Source: Alphaproteobacteria bacterium (lineage in GTDB: Bacteria; Pseudomonadota; Alphaproteobacteria; Caulobacterales; Parvularculaceae). Taken from it: DNA of 7,857 nt. The stretch spans positions 1 to 7,857 of the forward strand of contig JAUIEG010000113.1 in assembly GCA_030428745.1 (NCBI GenBank). The letters run 5' to 3'. Under the pieces are notes generated by a model that was given only the letters and a program-made list of their open reading frames with translations, was not told where the DNA came from and ran no database searches. This document shows, piece by piece, positions 1 through 6,597 of the stretch; the first letter of the stretch is position 1; every line of letters starts with the position of its first letter. The position numbers were made by a program, and so were the translations under genes.

Positions 1-813
1 CATATGAACATGAAGGCCGTTGCCTGCGAGGTCGCCAAAGGGTTTCGCCATAAAACTGGCGATCAGACCGTGCTTATCCGCGACGCCTTTGACCGTACGC
101 CGGAACAGCACCGCCTGATCTGCGGCGGCGACAACATCCGCCTGATGCATCAGGTTCACTTCGAATTGCCCGGCGCCGCCTTCGACAATCGCTGCGCCGA
201 GGGGAAGGCCCTGCGCCTCGCAAGCGGCGTAGAGGTCGCTGAAAAAGCCGCCGAAATCGTCAAGCTCGCTCATAGCGTACATGCGCGCATCGCCAATGCG
301 CCGCTTGGTGGCGTTGCGCGCTGGCGTCAGGGGGCGGCCGAGTTCGTCAGTGCTTTTGGAAAGAAGATAGAATTCAAGCTCCATCGCCGCCACGGGGTGA
401 AGGCCGATGGCCGCAAGACGCGCCTTCATGTCGATGAGCAACTGGCGCGGATCGGCGCTGAACGGACCGCCATCTTCATCGCCCATCATCAGCATGATCT
501 GTGCGGCTTCGCCGTCGGTCCACGAGCAGGGCAGGAGGCCGCCGCCAGTGGGAAAGCACAAGCCGTCCACATCGCCGGTTTCGAGCACCAGCCCGTTTTC
601 CATAACGTCATAGCCCCACACATCGACACCGATCAGGGAGCGGGGAAGGCGTAATCCGCTTTTGAAAACTTTTAGAGCCTGACCGGCGGGCAGGCGTTTG
701 CCGCGGAGCACGCCATTGAGATCGGCGAGAAAAGCATCGACGAATTTTACTTCCGGATGGTCTTCCAGAAATGTTTTCGCCTGCGCTTTCAGTTGTTGAT
801 CCGGTCCCGCCAT
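1..813 (-). CDS. Glutamine synthetase family protein, second copy (gamma-glutamyl-amine ligase type), 3' end cut by window
   Basis: The first 271 codons of a type I glutamine-synthetase-fold ligase are present; the usual length is about 440-460 residues, so roughly the last 40% lies beyond the left edge. Seen: an N-terminal beta-grasp-like region with LNGVLRGKRLP (residues 32-42), the metal/glutamate strand MELEFYL (144-150), GQFEVNL (215-221) and FMAKP followed by the nucleotide/metal-site histidines GLHVH (266-270). The ATG at 811-813 lies 8 nt past the aminotransferase stop; the only Shine-Dalgarno-like stretch is a weak ACAGG, so translation probably depends on coupling. Family knowledge: such non-GlnA paralogues ligate glutamate to putrescine or other amines (PuuA/SpuI/SpuB type). 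It differs strongly from the ligase at 2189-3538, so it is a divergent paralogue and not a recent duplicate. The substrate cannot be read from the sequence, and the ammonium-site region is outside the window. Confidence 0.9.
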   Translation of the reverse strand, partial: MAGPDQQLKAQAKTFLEDHPEVKFVDAFLADLNGVLRGKRLPAGQALKVFKSGLRLPRSLIGVDVWGYDVMENGLVLETGDVDGLCFPTGGGLLPCSWTDGEAAQIMLMMGDEDGGPFSADPRQLLIDMKARLAAIGLHPVAAMELEFYLLSKSTDELGRPLTPARNATKRRIGDARMYAMSELDDFGGFFSDLYAACEAQGLPLGAAIVEGGAGQFEVNLMHQADVVAAADQAVLFRRTVKGVADKHGLIASFMAKPFGDLAGNGLHVHM

Positions 814-821
814 GATGCCTG

Positions 822-2186
822 TCAGACGCTGAGTTCTGTCGCTGATTTATCAAGCGCTGTGCGCACAAGGTCAAACAGCTCGTCGATTTCGGCGTCGGTG
901 ATGACCAGCGGTGGGCACAGGAACATGGTGTCGCCGACGGCGCGCATGACGACGCCGGTTTCAAAACAATGACCGCGGCAAACGACGCCGGCATGTCCGT
1001 CGGGTGAAAACCGCTCTTTCGTATCCTTGTTCTTGACGAGTTCGAGCGCGCCGAGAAGGCCGACGCCGCGCGTCTGGCCCACCAGCGGATGATCGTCGAG
1101 CGTTGCCAGTTTTTCCTGAAAATAACGTGCAGTTTTTTCGCCGCGCGGGCCGACCAGCCCCAACTCTTCGATCAGTTCGATATTGCGGATGGCGACGGCG
1201 GCGGCGACCGGGTGTCCGGAATAGGTGAACCCGTGGGCCATTTCGGTATCGGCGTTGATGATCGGCTCCGCCACGCGCTTGTTGAGGGCGACGGCGGAAA
1301 GCGGCTGGTACCCGCTGGTGGCGCCCTTCGCCATGGTCATGATGTCGGGTGTGAACCCGTAAGTCTGGCAGCCAAACCATTCGCCGGTGCGGCCGAAACC
1401 GCAGATCACTTCATCCGACCACAGAAGGACATCATATTTGCGGCAGATGCGTTCGATTTCCTGCCAATAGCCTTCAGGCGGAAGCATCAGTCCGCCGGCG
1501 CCCATTACCGGCTCCCCGGCGAAGGCCGCGACATTGTCAGGGCCCAGCTCAAGGATTTTGTCCTCAAGCGCCTTCGCGCAGCGCATGGCGAAATCATGTT
1601 CGCTTTCGCCGGGTTCGCCGTATTCGTAATAATGGGGCGTCGGCCCGATATGATGAAAGCGCGGCAGCGGTAAATCGAATATCCCGTGCATGAAGGGGAG
1701 ACCGGAAAGACTGGCCGCCGCCGCCGTAGAGCCGTGATAGGCGCGCTCACGCGCGATGATCGCTTTCTTTTCCGGTTTGCCTTCGAGGTTCCAGTAGTAC
1801 CAGATCAGCTTGATGGCGCTGTCCACGGCTTCGGATCCCGAACAGGCGAAGGTGATCTGGTCGAGGCCTTCCGGCGTTTTCTGTGAAATGAGGTCTGCGA
1901 GTTTCGCGGCGTAAGGCGTCGTGGTCTGGAAAAAGAGATTGTAGTAGCTCAGCGTCTTCATCGCCTCGGCGGCGACGTCGACCAGTTCCTGCCGGCCATA
2001 ACCCAGCTGTACGCACCAGAGCCCGGCCATGCCGTCGAGAATGCGCTTGCCGTCTTCGTCGTAAATATAAACGCCGTCCGCATGGGTGATAACGCGCGGG
2101 CCTTTTTCACGCAGTTCATGATGGGTCGTGAACGGGTGCAGGTGGTGGGCGTTGTCGAGCGCCCTGATGTCGAGATTCGATTTCAT
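822..2186 (-). CDS. Class III PLP-dependent aminotransferase (omega-transaminase, SpuC-like)
   Basis: A complete 454-residue fold-type I aminotransferase, the normal length for the family. Seen in order: an N-terminal HHLHPFT motif (14-20), GLWCVQLGYGR (55-65), the cofactor phosphate motif SGSEA (116-120), YHGST (150-154) for ring stacking, GEPVMGAGG (224-232), DEVICGFGRTGEW (258-270) with Asp258 for the PLP ring nitrogen, Lys287 in MAKGATSGY as the Schiff-base lysine, and HGFTYSGHP (318-326). All catalytic positions look intact. Family knowledge: relatives include putrescine-pyruvate aminotransferase SpuC and omega-amino acid or amine:pyruvate transaminases, which convert a terminal amine to an aldehyde, usually with pyruvate as acceptor. 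Its ATG lies 2 nt after the stop of the upstream ligase gene and its stop lies 8 nt before the next, so it is the middle gene of a coupled operon. Inference: it acts on putrescine, another diamine, or the gamma-glutamylated amine made by the flanking ligases. A beta-alanine-type substrate is not excluded. Confidence 0.93.
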   Translation of the reverse strand: MKSNLDIRALDNAHHLHPFTTHHELREKGPRVITHADGVYIYDEDGKRILDGMAGLWCVQLGYGRQELVDVAAEAMKTLSYYNLFFQTTTPYAAKLADLISQKTPEGLDQITFACSGSEAVDSAIKLIWYYWNLEGKPEKKAIIARERAYHGSTAAAASLSGLPFMHGIFDLPLPRFHHIGPTPHYYEYGEPGESEHDFAMRCAKALEDKILELGPDNVAAFAGEPVMGAGGLMLPPEGYWQEIERICRKYDVLLWSDEVICGFGRTGEWFGCQTYGFTPDIMTMAKGATSGYQPLSAVALNKRVAEPIINADTEMAHGFTYSGHPVAAAVAIRNIELIEELGLVGPRGEKTARYFQEKLATLDDHPLVGQTRGVGLLGALELVKNKDTKERFSPDGHAGVVCRGHCFETGVVMRAVGDTMFLCPPLVITDAEIDELFDLVRTALDKSATELSV

Positions 2187-2188
2187 GA

Positions 2189-3538
2189 TTACACATTGAC
2201 CATAAGGTAACGCACATCCCAGGGGCTCAGGACGCTTGAACGGTGTTCATATTCGGAACGCTTGATCGCGGTGTATGTATCCACGAAACCTTCGCCCAGA
2301 TAATTTTTCAGGACTTCTGAATTTGCGAATGTTTCGACGCTTTCGGTCAGCGTTGCGGGCAGGGGGCGTTCGCGGTCTTCATAACCCTGGCCGACATATT
2401 CCGCACGCGGTTCGGTCTTGTCGACCATCCCGATATAGCCGCAGACGAGCGACGCGGCGATGGCGAGATAGGGATTGATGTCGGCGCCGGATATGCGGTT
2501 TTCGACCCGGCGCGCGCCAGGGCCGCTTGAGGGAACGCGCAAGCCGACCGTTCGGTTTTCGCGGCCCCAATGGGTGTTGGTGGGCGCGCTCATGAACGCT
2601 TCGAAACGGTTATAGGAATTGGTGTAGGGCGCAAAGAGCGGCATCGCCGCCGGCAGATGCGCCTGAAGGCCGCCGATATAGTGGCGGAACTTGTCCGTGT
2701 CTTCGGCATTGGCGTCGGCGAAAATATTCTTGCCGGTCTTGGCGTCGACAACGCTTTGATGAAGGTGGATCGATGAGCCGCTCTCGTCGGCGTAAGGCTT
2801 CGCCATAAAGGTGACGAACATGCCATGCCGTTTCGCCACATGCCGGGCGAGACGCTTGAAGAGAAAGAGCTGGTCGGCGACTTTCATCGCCTCGCCGTGG
2901 CGGATGTTCACTTCGAACTGACAGGGGCCGTCTTCATGGATGAGCGTTTCCAGATCGATATGCTGGATATCGCAGAACTGGTAGATCTCTTCGAACATCT
3001 GGTCGAATTCATCGATGGCGTCGAGTGAATAGACATGCTGTCCGAATTCGCGAAGCCCTGACGCGCCGTCGGGCGCGCGCGGCTCCAGCACCACATCGGT
3101 GAAACGGGCGATGAGATAAAACTCAACTTCCGGCCCGACAATCGGCGTCCATCCTTTCTGGCGGTAAAGCTCGACCACATTGCGCAGCACCTGACGCGGG
3201 GCGAGGTTGAACGGCGCACCCTGATCGGTGAAGGCGTCGCAGATCACCGCTGCGGTTGCGTCGGTGTTCCATGGCGCAAGGTGGATCGTTGACAGGTCCG
3301 GCGCGAGCACGAGATCGCGCTCGGTGCCGGCGACATGTTGATTATAACTCATCTCGCCATGAACCGAGATGGTGTAGGTCGCCTCCGGAATCCGGAGGCT
3401 TTTATTTTCAAGGCTCGACAGAAACAGACCGGGGGTCATGTTCTTGCCGCGCGCGGCGCCGCTCATATCCGGCGTCAGGCACGACACATCGCCGATGCGG
3501 CGTTCGCGCATCCATTCTTTCAGATCGCTTAAGTCCAT
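2189..3538 (-). CDS. Glutamine synthetase family protein, probable gamma-glutamylpolyamine (putrescine) synthetase
   Basis: A complete 449-residue ligase of the glutamine synthetase type I fold, presumably cytoplasmic and oligomeric like its family. Seen: MSGAARGKN (25-33), GPEVEFYL (135-142), CQFEVNIRHGEA (206-217), FMAKPYADESGSSIHLHQS (244-262) with His258/His260, WGRENRTVGLRVP (324-336) and RVENRISGADINPYL (344-358). The WG-x-x-NRT form and SSIHLHQS are typical of PuuA-like enzymes and differ from ammonia-using GlnA. By-eye alignment puts Ser317 (FMSAP) where GlnA has the ammonium-binding Glu327, and no FDGSS loop or NLYDLP adenylylation motif is recognisable. This suggests an ATP-dependent gamma-glutamylation of an organic amine such as putrescine. 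The start is supported by AAGGTGA at 3543-3549 (reverse strand), about 5 nt upstream of the ATG. It is the first gene of the operon, and its TAA lies 2 nt before the aminotransferase ATG. The substrate is inferred from family features, so no symbol is given. Confidence 0.94.
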   Translation of the reverse strand: MDLSDLKEWMRERRIGDVSCLTPDMSGAARGKNMTPGLFLSSLENKSLRIPEATYTISVHGEMSYNQHVAGTERDLVLAPDLSTIHLAPWNTDATAAVICDAFTDQGAPFNLAPRQVLRNVVELYRQKGWTPIVGPEVEFYLIARFTDVVLEPRAPDGASGLREFGQHVYSLDAIDEFDQMFEEIYQFCDIQHIDLETLIHEDGPCQFEVNIRHGEAMKVADQLFLFKRLARHVAKRHGMFVTFMAKPYADESGSSIHLHQSVVDAKTGKNIFADANAEDTDKFRHYIGGLQAHLPAAMPLFAPYTNSYNRFEAFMSAPTNTHWGRENRTVGLRVPSSGPGARRVENRISGADINPYLAIAASLVCGYIGMVDKTEPRAEYVGQGYEDRERPLPATLTESVETFANSEVLKNYLGEGFVDTYTAIKRSEYEHRSSVLSPWDVRYLMVNV

Positions 3539-3868
3539 AAATCACCTTGAGCGGCCGCGCCCGCCGGACTGGCTGCGCAGATACGCCCGTTGATACTCAT
3601 TTCGTTGTTCCGGGGCTTTGCACCCGGGAGAGTCTTCCCGACAGCGCCCGCCGCCAGCACAGGCTCCATTCTCGCCTTTTGAAGCCTAACAAAGGGCGAA
3701 CCCGGCGCAAGCCGTCAGAATGTGATCACGTTTAATCCGGGGCGCAACGCCGCGCAAGACCCATTCGGCAAGCGGGGCCACAGGCGCGCCGGCCGGTCTT
3801 TATTTTACCCGGAAAGGCCGTAAGGTCCCCCACCGACATGCGCGGTCAACGCTGACAGGGAAGCGGGC
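3539..3868. promoter_or_regulatory. Divergent intergenic regulatory region between the ligase operon and the GntR-family regulator
   Basis: This 330-nt stretch contains no convincing gene and must hold the promoters of both the minus-strand operon and the plus-strand regulator. Visible within it are a GTGATCAC palindrome (3722-3729), small GC-rich inverted repeats at 3610-3640, an imperfect stem at 3672-3699, and an AT-rich island (TTTATTTTA, around 3799-3807) between CCGG blocks. The AT-rich island offers TAAAAT on the minus strand and TATTTT on the plus strand as possible -10 elements, but neither has a good -35 at the right distance. A weak minus-strand pair, TTGCGC (3705-3710) and TAGGCT (3683-3688) with 16-nt spacing, is also possible. 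I therefore assign no promoter with confidence. The long leader on both sides leaves room for regulator binding or post-transcriptional control. Confidence 0.6.
3719..3732. promoter_or_regulatory. Candidate operator: imperfect palindrome AATGTGATCACGTT
   Basis: The core GTGATCAC (3722-3729) is a perfect 8-bp palindrome, and with flanking AA/TT it forms a 14-bp inverted repeat with one mismatched pair. It sits between the divergent ligase operon (start 3538) and regulator gene (start 3869), about 185 nt and 140 nt from the respective start codons. FadR-family GntR dimers bind short palindromes of this size, often in their own divergent promoter regions, so this is the best candidate site for the neighbouring regulator. 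It does not match the classic TGGT-N3-ACCA consensus closely, and no binding is shown by the sequence alone. Confidence 0.35.
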
Positions 3869-4597
3869 ATGGCTTTAAAAAAGGCGATGATCATGACGGC
3901 GTTTGCGGCCCCGGATAAATCTTCATTGGATAATAACCCCTCCCGCCCGGCGGCGGTGCACGAGGAAGTCTATCAGCGACTTCGCCGGGCGATCATTTCG
4001 GGCCAGCTTGAGCCGGGCCGCGCGCTGTCCGTGCGCGGGCTCGCCGCCGAGTTCGGGGTGAGCGCCATGCCGGCGCGCGAGGCGATTCGCCAGCTCGCCG
4101 CGCAAGGGGCGCTGGAGATTACGCCAACACGACGCGTGGCCGTCGCGCGGATGACCCAGGAAAAGCTCGACGAGCTTTGCGATGCGCGTCTGGCGCTGGA
4201 GCCGTCGCTTGCGGGACGCGCAGTGAAAGCGCCGCCCGCCGCGCGCGAGGCGTTGGCTGCGACGCTTACGGAAATCGACGACGCGCTCGATCAGGCGATC
4301 GAACGCGGCGACAGCGCCGATTACGCAAAATACAACAGCGAATTTCACTTCGCGCTTTATGAAGCGGCCGGGGCGCCGGTCTATCTCGGGCTGGTGGAAA
4401 GCCTCTGGCTCCAGACCGGCCCGTTCATGCGCGTCGTGATCGGCCGGCTCGGGACGTCGTCGCTTGACGACGACAAGCATAAGGAAGTCGTCGCCGCCTT
4501 GCGCGCCGGGGACGCGGAGAAACTCGAAGCCGCTGTCCGGGAAGACATCATGCAGGGCATGAGCAATATCGTTCGCGGCTATTCTCCGGACGTATAG
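3869..4597 (+). CDS. GntR-family transcriptional regulator, FadR subfamily (FCD effector domain)
   Basis: A 242-residue protein, a normal length for FadR-type regulators. Seen: a winged helix-turn-helix at about 29-92 (HEEVYQRLRRAIISGQLEPG, then LSVRGLAAEFGVSAMPAREA with recognition-helix pattern, and a wing around TPTRRVAV), followed by an alpha-helical FCD domain at about 97-235. FCD effector/metal-site positions read as Asn156 and His160 (NSEFH), His204 (KHKEVV) and Asp226 (REDI), where the last is usually His. The ATG has AGGGAAG 5 nt upstream (3857-3863); ATGs at 3887 and 3893 would remove only unstructured N-terminal residues. It is divergent from the ligase-aminotransferase operon, which it probably controls in response to an amine-derived acid or similar ligand. 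Note that E. coli controls puu genes with PuuR, an unrelated family. Its last 19 nt overlap the tail of the convergent hydrolase gene. Confidence 0.92.
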   Translation: MALKKAMIMTAFAAPDKSSLDNNPSRPAAVHEEVYQRLRRAIISGQLEPGRALSVRGLAAEFGVSAMPAREAIRQLAAQGALEITPTRRVAVARMTQEKLDELCDARLALEPSLAGRAVKAPPAAREALAATLTEIDDALDQAIERGDSADYAKYNSEFHFALYEAAGAPVYLGLVESLWLQTGPFMRVVIGRLGTSSLDDDKHKEVVAALRAGDAEKLEAAVREDIMQGMSNIVRGYSPDV

Positions 4598-6597
4598 ACT
4601 TTCTTTCCGGCGAACCAGGTTTCCAGAACTTTCGTTTCGCTGATATCCGCGGCGTTGCCGTTTTCGGCGAGGTCGAAAATATCGCGGTCGAGAATGATGA
4701 AATCGGCTTTTTTGCCGGGCTCCAGCGAGCCCGCGATATCGGCCTGTTTCAGCGCTTTCGCGGCGTTGATCGTATAAGCGTCAACGGCCTCATAGATGGA
4801 GATCGCCTGATCTTCATTGAGCGGCGGCAAGCCGAAAATGGAGCGTGAAACGGCGCCTTCAATATTGATGAAGGGACGGGGATCTTTCGTGTCCACCGGC
4901 GCGTCGGAGCCCGCGATGATGACTGCACCGGCATCGCGCAGGGACGCGGCCGGATAGACATTGCGGAAATAATAGCCGTCAGGATCGTACATGCCGTTCG
5001 GCCCGTCGGCGCGGTCGATAAAGGGGATGACCGTCGCGTCATACTGCGTATCGCGCGACGCCCAGGCGAAGGTGAAGGACGCATAGATGTCATTGGCGGC
5101 GAAGCGGTCAAAGTCTTCAGGCCGCACCAGTTGCAAGTGCGTGAGGATGTGTTTGTTGGCGCCGCCATTGGTCGCGCGCGCCGCTTCAATCGCGTCGAGA
5201 GAGGTTTGAATTGCGCGGTCGCCGATAGCGTGGATGTGCCAGGTGAAGCCGGCTTTATCGCCTTCGCGCACATAATCCATGATCATATCTTCAGGATGCT
5301 GAAGAACGCCGTTGGCTTCGAGACACTGCAGCGGATGGAAACCGTTGGCCGCCTTGAAGGCGACGACGTCAGGCCTGTTCCCGGCCGTGATCGCGGCGCG
5401 CGTTTCCTCGCAAAGCGCGCTTGACGTATCCACATAACCGGCGACCCGCACCCATTGAGCCTCGTCATCCCATTCATAGATCGGCTGCAAATAATTCCGC
5501 GAGAAAGCGGCGTTGGGCAGCATCGGTGGGTCGGAGAGGGGGTCTCCCTCCAGAACGCCGTCAGCAAAGAGTTTTAAAAAGTCAGCTTCAATCAGGGGGT
5601 CGTCGGCATATTTTTCGCGGATCGCATTCGCTTTGCTCAAAATCGCCGTGTAATCGACCGTGCCGCTTTCGTCGCCATACTCACTTGGGTCGAAATAGAG
5701 GGCCAGATGCGCACGCGCATGGAAACCGTCTTTCGCGCGCAAGGCGTCATAAATATCGAGCGTTTCCGGGTTGGCTGCGGCGTCAAGAAATGAGGTGATG
5801 CCCTTGGGAAGCGTCACCTCCATTAACAGTTCCGGCGCCTCGCGCGATTTTGCGAGACCGGAATCGAGAAGGTTGCCTGCATCAATCGCGGTCAGCGCAT
5901 AATCTTCCGTGAGCCGTCCGTTTGGTTCGCCGGTCTCGTCTACGCCGATATAGGCCGCAAGCTCTGCGAAGTCAGTCGCGAGCGTTTCCTTGGTAAAGCC
6001 GACAATGTCGCCATCGGCGTTTTTCGCGCGGGCAAGGGCGACGGAATTGACTCCGTAATGATGCCCGTCGCTGCCGCGCAGGATTACGGGCTGCTGTGTT
6101 GAAACGGCGTCTAGCGCTTCACGGATGCTTTTAAACTCCTCGCCAGGCTGGTTTCCGGCGGCGAAGTTCCACGCCAGCACAACGAGCCAGTCGCCTTCGG
6201 CCATGCCGGGCTGGGCGGTGCAGTCGCTGGCGTATGCGACGATTTCCGCCAGAGTCATCGGCGCGTTTTCAAGGCTGCAGACGGGGACCGGCATGGCGCT
6301 GATCGGATGGATATGCGCGTCATGGAGGCCGGGGAGAACGAGACGGCCTTCAAGATCGATGATTTCCGTGTCAGCGCTCTTGAGCGCGTCAAGGTCGCTA
6401 TTAGCGCCTATGGCGACAAGCTCGTCACCGCTCACAGCAAAGGCTTCCGCAAAAGCGCGGTCATCGTTCGCCGTATAAATACGGCCATTCACGAAGATTG
6501 TATCTGCGCTTTGCGTTGGCGCGGCTTGTTCTTCTGAACCACATGCGGCGAGGGTGAGCATCGTCAAAGCAGCGAGGCTGAGCGTCTTGATCTTCAT
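4579..6597 (-). CDS. Lipoprotein amidohydrolase family 3 protein (YtcJ-like metal-dependent hydrolase)
   Basis: A complete amidohydrolase-superfamily enzyme of 672 residues from the ATG at 6597; it would be 676 from an in-frame ATG at 6609. The shorter start is preferred because it gives a standard signal peptide (MKIKTLSLAALTMLTLAAC) and has GAG-rich Shine-Dalgarno sequence just upstream. Cys19 in LAAC is a lipobox, so the mature protein should be lipid-anchored outside the cytoplasm. Catalytic features: LPGLHDAHIHP with His95 and His97, Lys342 in FLKLFADG (possible carboxylated metal bridge), HIHAIGD (454-460), ILTHLQ with His487, and GSDAPVD with Asp565; the C-terminal ADFIILDRD strand returns to the small beta-sandwich domain. 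Relatives hydrolyse N-acyl or cyclic amide bonds, usually with poorly defined substrates; this one cannot be assigned further. It lacks a visible partner gene on its strand. It is convergent with the regulator and may lack its own terminator, since none is evident in the overlap. Confidence 0.93.
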   Translation of the reverse strand: MKIKTLSLAALTMLTLAACGSEEQAAPTQSADTIFVNGRIYTANDDRAFAEAFAVSGDELVAIGANSDLDALKSADTEIIDLEGRLVLPGLHDAHIHPISAMPVPVCSLENAPMTLAEIVAYASDCTAQPGMAEGDWLVVLAWNFAAGNQPGEEFKSIREALDAVSTQQPVILRGSDGHHYGVNSVALARAKNADGDIVGFTKETLATDFAELAAYIGVDETGEPNGRLTEDYALTAIDAGNLLDSGLAKSREAPELLMEVTLPKGITSFLDAAANPETLDIYDALRAKDGFHARAHLALYFDPSEYGDESGTVDYTAILSKANAIREKYADDPLIEADFLKLFADGVLEGDPLSDPPMLPNAAFSRNYLQPIYEWDDEAQWVRVAGYVDTSSALCEETRAAITAGNRPDVVAFKAANGFHPLQCLEANGVLQHPEDMIMDYVREGDKAGFTWHIHAIGDRAIQTSLDAIEAARATNGGANKHILTHLQLVRPEDFDRFAANDIYASFTFAWASRDTQYDATVIPFIDRADGPNGMYDPDGYYFRNVYPAASLRDAGAVIIAGSDAPVDTKDPRPFINIEGAVSRSIFGLPPLNEDQAISIYEAVDAYTINAAKALKQADIAGSLEPGKKADFIILDRDIFDLAENGNAADISETKVLETWFAGKKVYTSGE

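Noticed and set aside
4..654. Long plus-strand ORF of 216 codons at the left edge
   Set aside because: It is antisense to the second ligase, whose translation shows clear family motifs; the plus-strand product resembles nothing I know. Long antisense frames are expected in GC-rich genes.
1089..1673. Plus-strand ORF of 194 codons inside the aminotransferase gene
   Set aside because: It is antisense to an intact, motif-complete aminotransferase and has no recognisable domain.
3672..3699. Imperfect stem TCGCC-TTT / AAA-GGGCGA as an intrinsic terminator
   Set aside because: It has a bulge, an 11-nt loop and no following T-run, and lies in a divergent promoter region where a terminator is not expected.
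3784..3820. GGCGCGCC, CCGG and GGCC palindromes around an AT-rich island upstream of the regulator
   Set aside because: These are low-complexity GC palindromes that arise readily in such DNA, and no single stable symmetric structure or promoter spacing stands out.
3887..3894. ATGATCAT palindrome near the regulator start as a second operator
   Set aside because: It lies inside codons 7-9 of the regulator, has only an 8-bp symmetric core without matching flanks, and shares only TGATCA with the spacer palindrome.
3923..4480. Minus-strand ORF of 185 codons inside the regulator gene
   Set aside because: It is a shadow of the FadR-type regulator, rich in Arg/Ala/His as typical for antisense GC-rich frames.
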